From: Legionella sp.
GTDB lineage: Bacteria; Pseudomonadota; Gammaproteobacteria; Legionellales; Legionellaceae
Assembly (NCBI GenBank): GCA_004297865.1
Contig: SCSO01000101.1
Coordinates: 1-8,246 of the forward strand
Length of the DNA: 8,246 nucleotides
Direction: 5' to 3'
The notes under the pieces were generated by a model. That model ran no database searches. It saw nothing but the letters and a program-made list of their open reading frames with translations, and had not been told where the DNA came from. The position numbers were made by a program, and so were the translations under genes. This document shows positions 1 to 5,239 of the stretch, piece after piece. Positions within the stretch are counted from its first letter, which is position 1. Every line of letters begins with the position of its first letter.

Positions 1-55
1 AAAAATATGGTAAAATCACCTTTTTTGGTCGTTCTCGCAGGAATATATAGCTTTC

Positions 56-81
56 GTAGGTTGGGTCTCGACCTAACCTGC
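56..81. repeat. Imperfect palindromic repeat, TTGGGTC/GACC family
   Basis: The left arm GTAGGTTGGGTC (56-67) and right arm GACCTAACCTGC (70-81) flank a 2-base centre (TC). The arms pair over 12 positions, two of them G-T wobbles, so the transcript could fold into a hairpin. The same core, GTTGGGTC-NN-GACCCAAC, occurs twice at the right end of the window (8124-8141 and 8173-8190), so this is one member of a dispersed intergenic repeat family. Its position just upstream of the grxD promoter fits either an end element of the previous transcription unit or a neutral intergenic repeat. Confidence 0.8.
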
Positions 82-97
82 AAGTTACAATCTTTAG

Positions 98-126
98 TTG
101 CGGGCTTGATGGGATTTCGCCATAAT
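98..126 (+). promoter_or_regulatory. Probable sigma70 promoter of grxD-ahpC
   Basis: The -35 candidate is TTGCGG (98-103) and the -10 candidate is CATAAT (121-126), with an ideal 17-base spacer. The -10 matches consensus at 5 of 6 positions and the -35 at 3 of 6. Transcription would start near 133, about 24 bases before the GTG start of grxD. The call is by inspection only. Confidence 0.5.
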
Positions 127-156
127 TAGCAACATTTATTTTTAGAAGGTGTATCA

Positions 157-474
157 GTGGACACTATAGAAAAAATTAAACAGCAAATTTCAGACAATGC
201 AATTCTGCTTTATATGAAGGGCACTCCTAAGATGCCACAATGCGGGTTTTCAGCGCGAGCGGTACAATGCATCGAATCCTGCGGCGTAGATTTTGCCTAC
301 GTGGATATTCTGGCTAACCCCGATATTCGCCAGACTTTACCACAGGTTTATGATTGGCCTACTTTTCCCCAATTGTATGTAAAGGGTGAACTGATTGGGG
401 GTTCTGACATTATTGCAGAAATGTTCCAACAAGGTGAATTAGAGCCTTTGTTACGTGATGCGATTACTGCGTAA
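157..474 (+). CDS. grxD: Monothiol glutaredoxin, GrxD/Grx4 type
   Basis: This 105-residue cytosolic protein is a class II monothiol glutaredoxin. The family binds glutathione-ligated [2Fe-2S] clusters and passes them on or senses them, usually with BolA-type partners. The sequence shows the CGFS active-site motif (Cys29-Ser32), Lys21 ahead of it, the WPTFPQ cis-proline loop (67-72) and the GGSD glutathione-binding motif (81-84). Length is normal for a single-domain family member. The start is GTG, chosen because AGAAGG (144-149) lies 7 bases upstream and the protein begins at the usual place for the family. Extra cysteines at 38 and 42 are not part of the core motif. ahpC follows after 30 bases with no terminator between, so the two are probably co-transcribed. 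Identity is secure; the exact partner or role is inferred from the family. Confidence 0.95.
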   Translation: MDTIEKIKQQISDNAILLYMKGTPKMPQCGFSARAVQCIESCGVDFAYVDILANPDIRQTLPQVYDWPTFPQLYVKGELIGGSDIIAEMFQQGELEPLLRDAITA

Positions 475-504
475 ATTTTAATTGTATGTATTGGAGATCA
501 TAGA

Positions 505-1110
505 ATGAGTGTATTAGTGGGCCGTAAGGCACCGGATTTTAGTGTACCTGCTGTTAAAGCGTCAGGTGAAATTGTAGATAAATTTAATTTGCATGAAGAA
601 TTAAAAGGCAAATATGGCCTAATATTTTTCTATCCTTTAGACTTCACTTTCGTTTGTCCTTCTGAGTTGATCGCCCTTGATCACCGTATGGATGAGTTCA
701 AGCGTCGTAATGTAGAAGTGGTTGCCGTGTCTATTGATTCACACTTTACCCATAATGCTTACCGCAATACGCCAGTAGATAAAGGTGGAATTGGTCATGT
801 TGGTTATACCTTAGTTGCAGATATTACTCATGGCATCTGTCAATCTTACGGCGTTGAACATCCAGCTGCTGGTGTAGCCTTCCGTGGAACCTTTATTATT
901 GATACCAATGGTGTGGTTCGTTCGCAAATCGTAAATGATTTACCCATAGGTCGTAATATCGATGAAATTTTACGTACTATTGATGCTGTGCAATTCTTTG
1001 AAGAGCATGGTGAAGTATGCCCTGCCGGTTGGAAAAAAGGTGATGCAGGTATGAAAGCGACTCCTCAAGGTGTTGCTGCTTACTTAGCTGAATACGCTGA
1101 AGCTTTATAG
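505..1110 (+). CDS. ahpC: Typical 2-Cys peroxiredoxin (AhpC/Prx1 family)
   Basis: The 201-residue cytosolic protein reduces hydrogen peroxide, organic peroxides and probably peroxynitrite. The peroxidatic Cys51 lies in FTFVCPSE, with Thr48 and Arg127 (FRGTF) completing the active site. The resolving Cys172 lies in GEVCPAGW near the C-terminus, as in typical 2-Cys enzymes that form disulfide-linked dimers and decamers. A GGIG loop (94-97) resembles the GGLG motif of peroxide-sensitive enzymes, but the C-terminus has AYL where the YF motif would sit. GGAG-type ribosome binding sequence (GGAG 493-496) lies 8 bases before the ATG. The gene sits 30 bases after grxD, probably in one operon. No ahpF is in the window, so electrons must come from another reductase such as a thioredoxin or the glutathione system. 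A hairpin follows the gene. Confidence 0.95.
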   Translation: MSVLVGRKAPDFSVPAVKASGEIVDKFNLHEELKGKYGLIFFYPLDFTFVCPSELIALDHRMDEFKRRNVEVVAVSIDSHFTHNAYRNTPVDKGGIGHVGYTLVADITHGICQSYGVEHPAAGVAFRGTFIIDTNGVVRSQIVNDLPIGRNIDEILRTIDAVQFFEEHGEVCPAGWKKGDAGMKATPQGVAAYLAEYAEAL

Positions 1111-1130
1111 ATCTACTTTAAAATAAAGAA

Positions 1131-1166
1131 GTAGCCTGAATTACGACTTCGTCTAATACAGGCTAC
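1131..1166. terminator. Hairpin between convergent ahpC and rnt
   Basis: GTAGCCTG (1131-1138) pairs perfectly with CAGGCTAC (1159-1166). After one mismatch the stem continues with ATTA/TAAT. The hairpin sits between the stops of two convergent genes, where a bidirectional terminator is expected. On the minus strand it is followed by a T-rich stretch (CTTCTTTATTTT); on the plus strand the following sequence is less T-rich, so it probably works better for rnt. Confidence 0.65.
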
Positions 1167-1175
1167 ATATCAACT

Positions 1176-1802
1176 TTATTCTTCTAACATCTTCCGCCAA
1201 GTATTGGTCATGACACAAAACAAATCTGCTGTTTTTTCCGCATCATAAATCGCTGAATGGGCTTCGCTAGGATCAAAAGAAACTCCCGCGGCTTGCGCTG
1301 ATTTAGATAATACCGTCTGACCATAAATTAAACCACCTAGGGTGGCGGTATCGAAACATGTAAACGGATGAAAGGGAGTGTTCAGTCCCGTTCTTTTCAC
1401 GGCATTTTTAATAAATAACAGATCAAACCAAGCATTATGGCCTACTAAAACGGCACGTTGACAGCCTGTTTTTTTCATTGCCTGTTTAATGGGTTTAAAT
1501 AATCGTTCTAAAGCTACTTTTTCTTCCACTGCATAACGCAAGGGCTGAAAAGGATCTATTTTATTAAACTCTAAGGATTTTTGATCGAGCACGGCCCCAT
1601 TAAAAGGTAAAACATGTTCAAAAAAAGTTTGGTCGCGTTGTAATAACCCCTGCTCGTCTATAGTGATCAAGACAATACAAATTTCTAAAAGTGCATTAGC
1701 CACAGGATCCACGCCAGCTGTCTCGACATCCACTACGACGGGTAAGAATCCACGAAAACGCTCTTTAAGACTCAAACTTAAAATACTATCACGCGTGTCC
1801 AT
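1176..1802 (-). CDS. rnt: Ribonuclease T
   Basis: RNase T is a DEDDh-family 3'-5' exoribonuclease that trims tRNA and other stable RNA 3' ends. All five catalytic residues are visible: Asp25 and Glu27 (VVVDVETAG), Asp127 (GHNAWFD), His182 and Asp187 (AHSAIYDAE). Their spacing is nearly that of the E. coli enzyme. An open frame extends to 1895, but the start at 1802 is preferred. It has GGAG (1808-1811) 5 bases upstream, it gives 208 residues, close to the E. coli length of about 215, and the extra 31 residues lie within pyrC in another frame. The gene overlaps the end of pyrC by 14 bases, which suggests translational coupling in a pyrC-rnt operon. Confidence 0.94.
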   Translation of the reverse strand: MDTRDSILSLSLKERFRGFLPVVVDVETAGVDPVANALLEICIVLITIDEQGLLQRDQTFFEHVLPFNGAVLDQKSLEFNKIDPFQPLRYAVEEKVALERLFKPIKQAMKKTGCQRAVLVGHNAWFDLLFIKNAVKRTGLNTPFHPFTCFDTATLGGLIYGQTVLSKSAQAAGVSFDPSEAHSAIYDAEKTADLFCVMTNTWRKMLEE

Positions 1803-2823
1803 TAATACTCCATTTGAGCGTCTCACCTGCTGCCATTGGTACCACACGTTCAGCACCAAAAGGTAAGACTTCTGGAACTTGTTGCGGCGACTCAATCAAT
1901 TCGATTTCTTCGGCATTGACAGGTAACTGATAAAAATCCGCGCCAAATACACTAGTAAAGGCATTTAATTGTGCCAAGTGATCCTTATCCGCAAAAAATT
2001 GTGCATAAAGAGCCAAAGCATAAGGTGCTGAATAAATACCTGCGCAACCACAAGCATTTTCTTTGGTATGAATTGCATGGGGCGCACTGTCGGTGCCGGC
2101 GAAAAATTTGCGATTGCCACTTATTGCTGCACTTTGTAAAGCCAATTGGTCGCGTTCGTGTTTTAAAATCGGTAGGCAATAGAAATGCGGTTTTACCCCT
2201 CCGACTAATAATTGGTTTCTATTGTATAGAAGGTGATGCGGGGTAATTGTTGCACTCACTCTATCAGGGGCTTGCATTACAAAGTCCACCGCGGCTTGCG
2301 TGGAAATGTGTTCAAAAACAATTCGCAGCTTGGGAAAGGCAGCAATCAAAGGGTTTAAATATTCCTCAATAAATAAGGCCTCACGTTCAAAAATGTCACT
2401 ATGAGTCACTTCGCCGTGGATTTGCAACACCAAATCAAGGTCTTGCATGATTTCCAATAAGGGATAGAGCGCTTTTAAGGATTTTGCACCGGCCTCGGAA
2501 TTGGTCGTAGCCCCAGCCGGATACAGTTTTGCGCCGAGAATATAATCTAAAGTAGCTGCTTTGTTTAGTTCATCAGGTGTAACCGTCTCGTTTAAATAGA
2601 AGGTCATATAAGGAACAAAGTCATTATTAGTAGGTAACTGCGCTAGAATCCGCTCTCTGTATGCATTGATCGCCTCTACAGAAGTCAATGCCGGCTTAAG
2701 ATTCGGCATTATTAGCGCACGTTTAAAAGACTGAGCCGTCGCAGGGACGGTATGCTGCAAAAAATCGCCATCTCGTAAATGAACATGCCAATCATCGGGG
2801 CGATTTATTCTGAGGGTTCGCAT
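1789..2823 (-). CDS. pyrC: Dihydroorotase (class II, PyrC)
   Basis: Dihydroorotase closes N-carbamoyl-aspartate to dihydroorotate in de novo pyrimidine synthesis, in the cytosol. The metal site is complete: His13 and His15 (DDWHVHLRDG), Lys99 (GAKLYP, the residue carboxylated in this family), His136 (QIHGEVT), His172 (FEHIS) and Asp245 (GTDSAPH). Substrate-side Arg17 is also present. The start at 2823 gives 344 residues, near the 348 of E. coli, and begins MRTLRINRPDDWHVH like other family members. The 14 extra upstream codons of the open frame are unlikely to be used. AGGA (complement of 2833-2836) lies 9 bases upstream. rnt starts inside its last codons. motY diverges from it across a short shared upstream region. 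Confidence 0.96.
   Translation of the reverse strand: MRTLRINRPDDWHVHLRDGDFLQHTVPATAQSFKRALIMPNLKPALTSVEAINAYRERILAQLPTNNDFVPYMTFYLNETVTPDELNKAATLDYILGAKLYPAGATTNSEAGAKSLKALYPLLEIMQDLDLVLQIHGEVTHSDIFEREALFIEEYLNPLIAAFPKLRIVFEHISTQAAVDFVMQAPDRVSATITPHHLLYNRNQLLVGGVKPHFYCLPILKHERDQLALQSAAISGNRKFFAGTDSAPHAIHTKENACGCAGIYSAPYALALYAQFFADKDHLAQLNAFTSVFGADFYQLPVNAEEIELIESPQQVPEVLPFGAERVVPMAAGETLKWSINGHA
1808..1811 (-). promoter_or_regulatory. Ribosome binding site of rnt inside pyrC
   Basis: On the minus strand GGAG lies within the Trp-Ser codons near the end of pyrC, 5 bases before the rnt ATG at 1802. It decides the rnt start over the longer upstream frame and places initiation of rnt within the termination zone of pyrC. 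Confidence 0.75.
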
Positions 2824-2909
2824 TATAAAGATTCCTACAACATTGCCGATACCTAAGAATAACACGAATTAATTCTGTGGATGAGCAAAAAATGGCATTT
2901 GAGCATGAA
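2824..2909. promoter_or_regulatory. Divergent upstream region of pyrC and motY
   Basis: This short stretch must hold the control signals for both divergent genes. It contains the perfect palindrome GAATTAATTC (2866-2875). For pyrC (minus strand) a weak promoter reads TTGCTC (2888-2883), an 18-base spacer, then TGTTAT (2864-2859). For motY no convincing box was found; TTGCCG (2843-2848) could be a -35 with a poor -10. Boxes were found by eye, so the individual assignments are weak. Confidence 0.35.
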
Positions 2910-3776
2910 ATGAACAAACTTTGTAAAGTCACCTTGATGTGTAGCTGGTTAGGGCTACAAACAGGTATTGCTCAACCAGTGCACATTAATTTTGCCAGTC
3001 CTATGGGTGATGAAAAATGGACTATGAGCGGTAGCCCTTTACGCTGTGGCTTGTCCTTGAAAATTCCTAATTATGGCATAGGTTACTTTGAGCAATTTGC
3101 GACCAAAGATCCCCATTTCATCTTAAGAAAATGGGAAGAGGTATTGCATCCGGTACCTGCACAAGTATTTGCCCTTTCCCCGGTTTGGAAACCCAAAGGA
3201 CAAAATATTTTGGTCACTCGTAGCAGCATTAATCCGGGCGAGTTCGGCATTTACCTAAGACGTGAGCCGGCTTTAAAGTTGTTAGGTTACTTATCGCAAG
3301 GCTTTCAAATTAATTTTGATTACCGTTCTGCAGAAGGATTTAATGTGTCAGTAGTGATTTCACCTATTCGCTTTCAAAAGGTGTACGCGAAGTATCAACA
3401 ATGTTTAGGTGGCTTAATGTCCTTTGATTATTCTGCTGTCAAAGAAAGCGTTTTTCATTTCGGAGTGGATAGTAAAGAGTTAAGCGATGATGATAAAGTA
3501 CAACTGCGTCGTATTGCTAAATATGTAGCTGCGGATGATCAAATTGAACAGGTTAGGGTTTTGGGCTATGCGGATGAAAATGGACGTAAAGGATATAACA
3601 ACGCGATTTCTCAATTCAGAGCTCAGGCAGTACAAAACTATTTATTGAAATTAGGCGTTTCTAAGAAAAAAATGTATGTGACTTGGTTTGGCGCTTTAAA
3701 ACCGGTAGGCAGGAACGATACTGACGAAGGACGGGCCGCAAATCGCAGAGTCGTCGTCGAATTAATAAAGAAATAA
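2910..3776 (+). CDS. motY: MotY-like OmpA-family protein
   Basis: The 288-residue protein is predicted to be periplasmic. In Vibrio, MotY forms the T ring that anchors the stator of the sodium-driven flagellar motor. A signal peptide is likely at residues 1-21 (basic MNKLCK, then a hydrophobic run). The N-terminal half resembles the MotY N-domain, with two cysteines at the expected places (Cys46 in SPLRCGL, Cys165 in YQQCLGG). The C-terminal part, from about residue 175, is an OmpA-type peptidoglycan-binding domain with Asp222 (GYADENG), Arg237 (SQFRAQAV) and a terminal ANRRVVVEL segment. The open frame could also start at GTG 2877 or ATG 2892; 2892 has slightly better ribosome binding sequence, but 2910 gives a cleaner signal peptide. 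No other flagellar gene is nearby, so a non-flagellar cell-wall role is also possible. No terminator is evident after it. Confidence 0.8.
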   Translation: MNKLCKVTLMCSWLGLQTGIAQPVHINFASPMGDEKWTMSGSPLRCGLSLKIPNYGIGYFEQFATKDPHFILRKWEEVLHPVPAQVFALSPVWKPKGQNILVTRSSINPGEFGIYLRREPALKLLGYLSQGFQINFDYRSAEGFNVSVVISPIRFQKVYAKYQQCLGGLMSFDYSAVKESVFHFGVDSKELSDDDKVQLRRIAKYVAADDQIEQVRVLGYADENGRKGYNNAISQFRAQAVQNYLLKLGVSKKKMYVTWFGALKPVGRNDTDEGRAANRRVVVELIKK

Positions 3777-3820
3777 ATCTGATCAAAAATTGCCAATCGT
3801 GACCAATAAAAAGATATCTA

Positions 3821-3850
3821 TCTGAAATTATTCGATTTTTTTCTGAAATT
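3821..3850 (+). repeat. Two TCTGAAATT direct repeats upstream of a promoter
   Basis: TCTGAAATT occurs at 3821-3829 and again at 3842-3850, exactly 21 bases apart, which is two helical turns. The second copy ends 2 bases before the TTGACA -35 box at 3853. This is the geometry expected for an activator bound twice on one DNA face next to RNA polymerase. The protein that would bind is unknown. Confidence 0.55.
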
Positions 3851-3852
3851 TC

Positions 3853-3881
3853 TTGACATATTAAAATCAAGTGCTGATACT
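3853..3881 (+). promoter_or_regulatory. Distal promoter, about 340 bases upstream of MOMP gene 1
   Basis: The -35 is a perfect TTGACA (3853-3858). After a 17-base spacer comes GATACT (3876-3881), which matches the -10 consensus at 4 of 6 positions. Transcription would start near 3888. It would give the first MOMP gene a leader of about 340 bases, or a separate small RNA. No convincing terminator was found between here and the MOMP gene. Confidence 0.55.
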
Positions 3882-3959
3882 CATAACGTTGCATGCTAAT
3901 AACGTAAAAACAAATGCATGTGGATGAAATCTCTTGGTTGTGTATTAAACAATTAGGAA

Positions 3960-3990
3960 CTTTCTTCAGTAGAAACTCTATAGAAGAAAG
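3960..3990 (+). other. Stem-loop in the MOMP upstream leader
   Basis: CTTTCTTC (3960-3967) and GAAGAAAG (3983-3990) are perfect 8-base inverted repeats around a 15-base loop. A shorter hairpin follows directly: AGCTT (3992-3996), loop AAA, AAGCT (4000-4004). Both would lie in any RNA made from the distal promoter. Neither is followed at once by a T run, so they do not look like a terminator. Confidence 0.45.
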
Positions 3991-4097
3991 GAGCTTAAAA
4001 AGCTGCATCGAGTTCTTTTTGTTGCTTTAAAACATAAGTAATGTCTTAATTTGTAAGGATTAAGTAGCTAGCTTTTTAAGAAATTTCAGTAATACTG

Positions 4098-4126
4098 TTG
4101 ACTTTATCAAAGTCCAGCTGGATAAT
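4098..4126 (+). promoter_or_regulatory. Proximal sigma70 promoter of MOMP gene 1
   Basis: TTGACT (4098-4103) and GATAAT (4121-4126) each match consensus at 5 of 6 positions and are 17 bases apart, so this is the strongest promoter candidate in the window. Transcription would start near 4133, giving a leader of nearly 100 bases. A strong promoter fits an abundant porin. Two palindromes overlap it, covering the -35/spacer and the start of the -10. Confidence 0.75.
4100..4114. promoter_or_regulatory. Possible operator over the MOMP promoter -35
   Basis: GACTTT (4100-4105) and AAAGTC (4109-4114) form a perfect inverted repeat around ATC, overlapping the -35 box and the spacer. A second perfect palindrome, CCAGCTGG (4114-4121), adjoins it and reaches the first base of the -10. 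A dimeric regulator bound at either would block or reshape polymerase binding. The site does not match a regulator motif that I recognise. Confidence 0.45.
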
Positions 4127-4135
4127 TTACTCCAG

Positions 4136-4161
4136 GTACGCTCTCGAATAGAGCGAAGTAC
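4136..4161 (+). other. 5' leader stem-loop of MOMP gene 1 mRNA
   Basis: CGCTCT (4139-4144), loop CGAAT, and AGAGCG (4150-4155) form a 6-pair stem. It can be extended by GTA (4136-4138) with TAC (4159-4161) across a 3-base bulge. It lies within a few bases of the predicted transcript start and is followed by an unpaired A-rich stretch up to the ribosome binding site. Such 5'-end hairpins are known to stabilise abundant porin mRNAs such as E. coli ompA; that function here is inference. Confidence 0.5.
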
Positions 4162-4230
4162 GCGTACTGTTGCTGATAACTTAAAAATTAGTAACAAACG
4201 GAAATTAATAATAAAAAAGTGGAGATGAGC

Positions 4231-5169
4231 ATGTTAAATTTGAAAAAAACAGCGGTAGCTGTTCTTGCTTTAGGTAGCAGTGCAGTATTCGCTGGTACAA
4301 TGGGACCAGTTTGCACCCCAGGTAATGTAACTGTTCCTTGCGAAAGAAGTGCGTGGGATGTTGGAGTTTATGCCTTATACTTGCAACCAATTACTGGTGC
4401 TGGTTGGCATTATAACAATGTTGTTGGTCCTGCTGCTAACCAAACTTTGGATAACTACGAGCCACGTTGGGATTGGGGTTTTAGATTAACAGGTTCTTAT
4501 CACTTCAACACTGGTAATGATTTAACAATCAACTGGTCAAGAATCGATGTAGACCACACTCGTGCGTATGCTCCTGGTATTACCATTGGTAGTGGTGTTG
4601 TTGTAGGATCCTACAATCTTTCTAACGAATGGAACCAAGTTGACGTTGAATTAGGTCAATTCACTGATTTCAGTGCCAACAAAAAAATTCGTTTCCATGG
4701 TGGCGTAACTTACTCTCAAATCGACAGACAAATCAACCACTTCAATGCTGCTAATGTATTAGCTGCAGGTGATCACTCTGAGTTTGAAGGCGCTGGTCCA
4801 CGTACTGGTATAGATATGATGTATGTATTTGGTAACGGCTTCGGCGTGTATGCTAAAGGCGCTGCATCTATTCTTTTAGGTACTAGCAAGTTTAATTCTG
4901 GTATCTTAAGTACTCTTATTACTACTGGACAACTGAATGGTTCTAAAGACGCTATTACTCCTGAATTGGAAGCTAAGTTAGGTGCTGCTTATACTTATGC
5001 AATGGCATCTGGCGATTTAACTTTAGATCTAGGTTGGAAATGGGTTGATTACGTAAACGCTTTACATGGTCGTAACTTCCCAGTTTCTGGTTTCGGTACA
5101 GCATTATTCGAAACTGACTACGCTCTACAAGGTCTTGAGTTCGGTCTTCACTACGTAGGTAACATGTAA
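4231..5169 (+). CDS. Legionella-type major outer membrane protein (MOMP), copy 1
   Basis: This is a 312-residue outer-membrane porin of the Legionella MOMP family (OmpS in L. pneumophila). A clear signal peptide (residues 1-21, cleavage after VFA) leaves a mature protein of 291 residues starting GTMGPVCTPGNVTVPC. Cys28 and Cys37 are its only mature cysteines; in this family cysteines give disulfide-linked complexes. The rest is glycine- and aromatic-rich with alternating hydrophobic strands, as in beta-barrels, including GSYHFNTGND, and ends in HYVGNM. The ATG at 4231 is chosen because GGAG (4221-4224) lies 6 bases upstream; the frame stays open to GTG 4219, but that start would overlap this signal. 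It is preceded by a strong promoter and followed by a strong terminator, then by a paralogue. Role: general porin and, in Legionella, a host-contact surface protein (known for the family). Confidence 0.93.
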   Translation: MLNLKKTAVAVLALGSSAVFAGTMGPVCTPGNVTVPCERSAWDVGVYALYLQPITGAGWHYNNVVGPAANQTLDNYEPRWDWGFRLTGSYHFNTGNDLTINWSRIDVDHTRAYAPGITIGSGVVVGSYNLSNEWNQVDVELGQFTDFSANKKIRFHGGVTYSQIDRQINHFNAANVLAAGDHSEFEGAGPRTGIDMMYVFGNGFGVYAKGAASILLGTSKFNSGILSTLITTGQLNGSKDAITPELEAKLGAAYTYAMASGDLTLDLGWKWVDYVNALHGRNFPVSGFGTALFETDYALQGLEFGLHYVGNM

Positions 5170-5188
5170 TATCTACTTAGTTAGATAT
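5169..5188 (+). other. Small hairpin at the end of MOMP gene 1
   Basis: ATATCTA (5169-5175) and TAGATAT (5182-5188) form a perfect 7-pair stem with a 6-base loop, beginning at the last base of the stop codon. It stands 6 bases before the intrinsic terminator, so the mRNA end carries two consecutive hairpins. It may add protection against 3' exonucleases. Confidence 0.45.
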
Positions 5189-5194
5189 CTTATT

Positions 5195-5225
5195 AAGCCC
5201 ATCTCCACTGATGGGCTTTTTTTTT
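5195..5225 (+). terminator. Strong intrinsic terminator between the MOMP genes
   Basis: AAGCCCATC (5195-5203), loop TCCACT, and GATGGGCTT (5210-5218) form a 9-pair stem followed by an unbroken T run to 5225. It ends 14 bases before the start codon of the second MOMP gene, so the second gene has no room for its own promoter between the two. Confidence 0.92.
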
Positions 5226-5239
5226 AGAATGGAGTCAAT

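Larger units (their letters stand above)
3777..4230. other. Long regulatory intergenic region before the MOMP genes
   Basis: This 454-base stretch has no convincing gene. It holds direct repeats (3821-3850), a distal promoter (3853-3881), ATAACGT direct repeats around GCATGC (3883-3905), a hairpin (3960-3990), a proximal promoter overlapped by two palindromes (4098-4126), a leader stem-loop (4136-4161) and the GTACGCGTAC palindrome (4158-4167). A 38-codon open frame (3914-4030) has no ribosome binding site. It is AT-rich. A minus-strand open frame at 3661-4008 runs into it but lacks coding support. The density of elements suggests the first MOMP gene is tightly controlled. Confidence 0.7.

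Noticed and set aside
1..30. Terminator of a gene upstream of the window (GGT-AAAATC-ACC followed by T run)
   Set aside because: The stem is only 3 pairs, and the upstream gene is not in view.
1803..1895. N-terminal extension of RNase T by 31 residues
   Set aside because: The extension overlaps pyrC in another frame and adds residues absent from the family; the internal ATG has GGAG 5 bases upstream and gives the usual length.
1663..2246. Open frames on the plus strand, and another on the minus strand, inside rnt and pyrC
   Set aside because: They are shadows of the well-supported enzymes, with no ribosome binding signals and unlikely residue composition.
3661..4008. Minus-strand open frame of 115 codons over the end of motY and the following intergenic region
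   Set aside because: It is largely antisense to motY, has no ribosome binding site before its ATG, and its translation is low-complexity with no recognisable domain.
4060..4085. Possible terminator around GTAGCTAGCTTTTT upstream of the proximal MOMP promoter
   Set aside because: The AGCTAGCT palindrome leaves too short a loop for a stable hairpin, so the T run alone is not enough.
4205..4390. Minus-strand open frame over the start of MOMP gene 1
   Set aside because: It is antisense to the clearly coding signal peptide and mature N-terminus of the porin.
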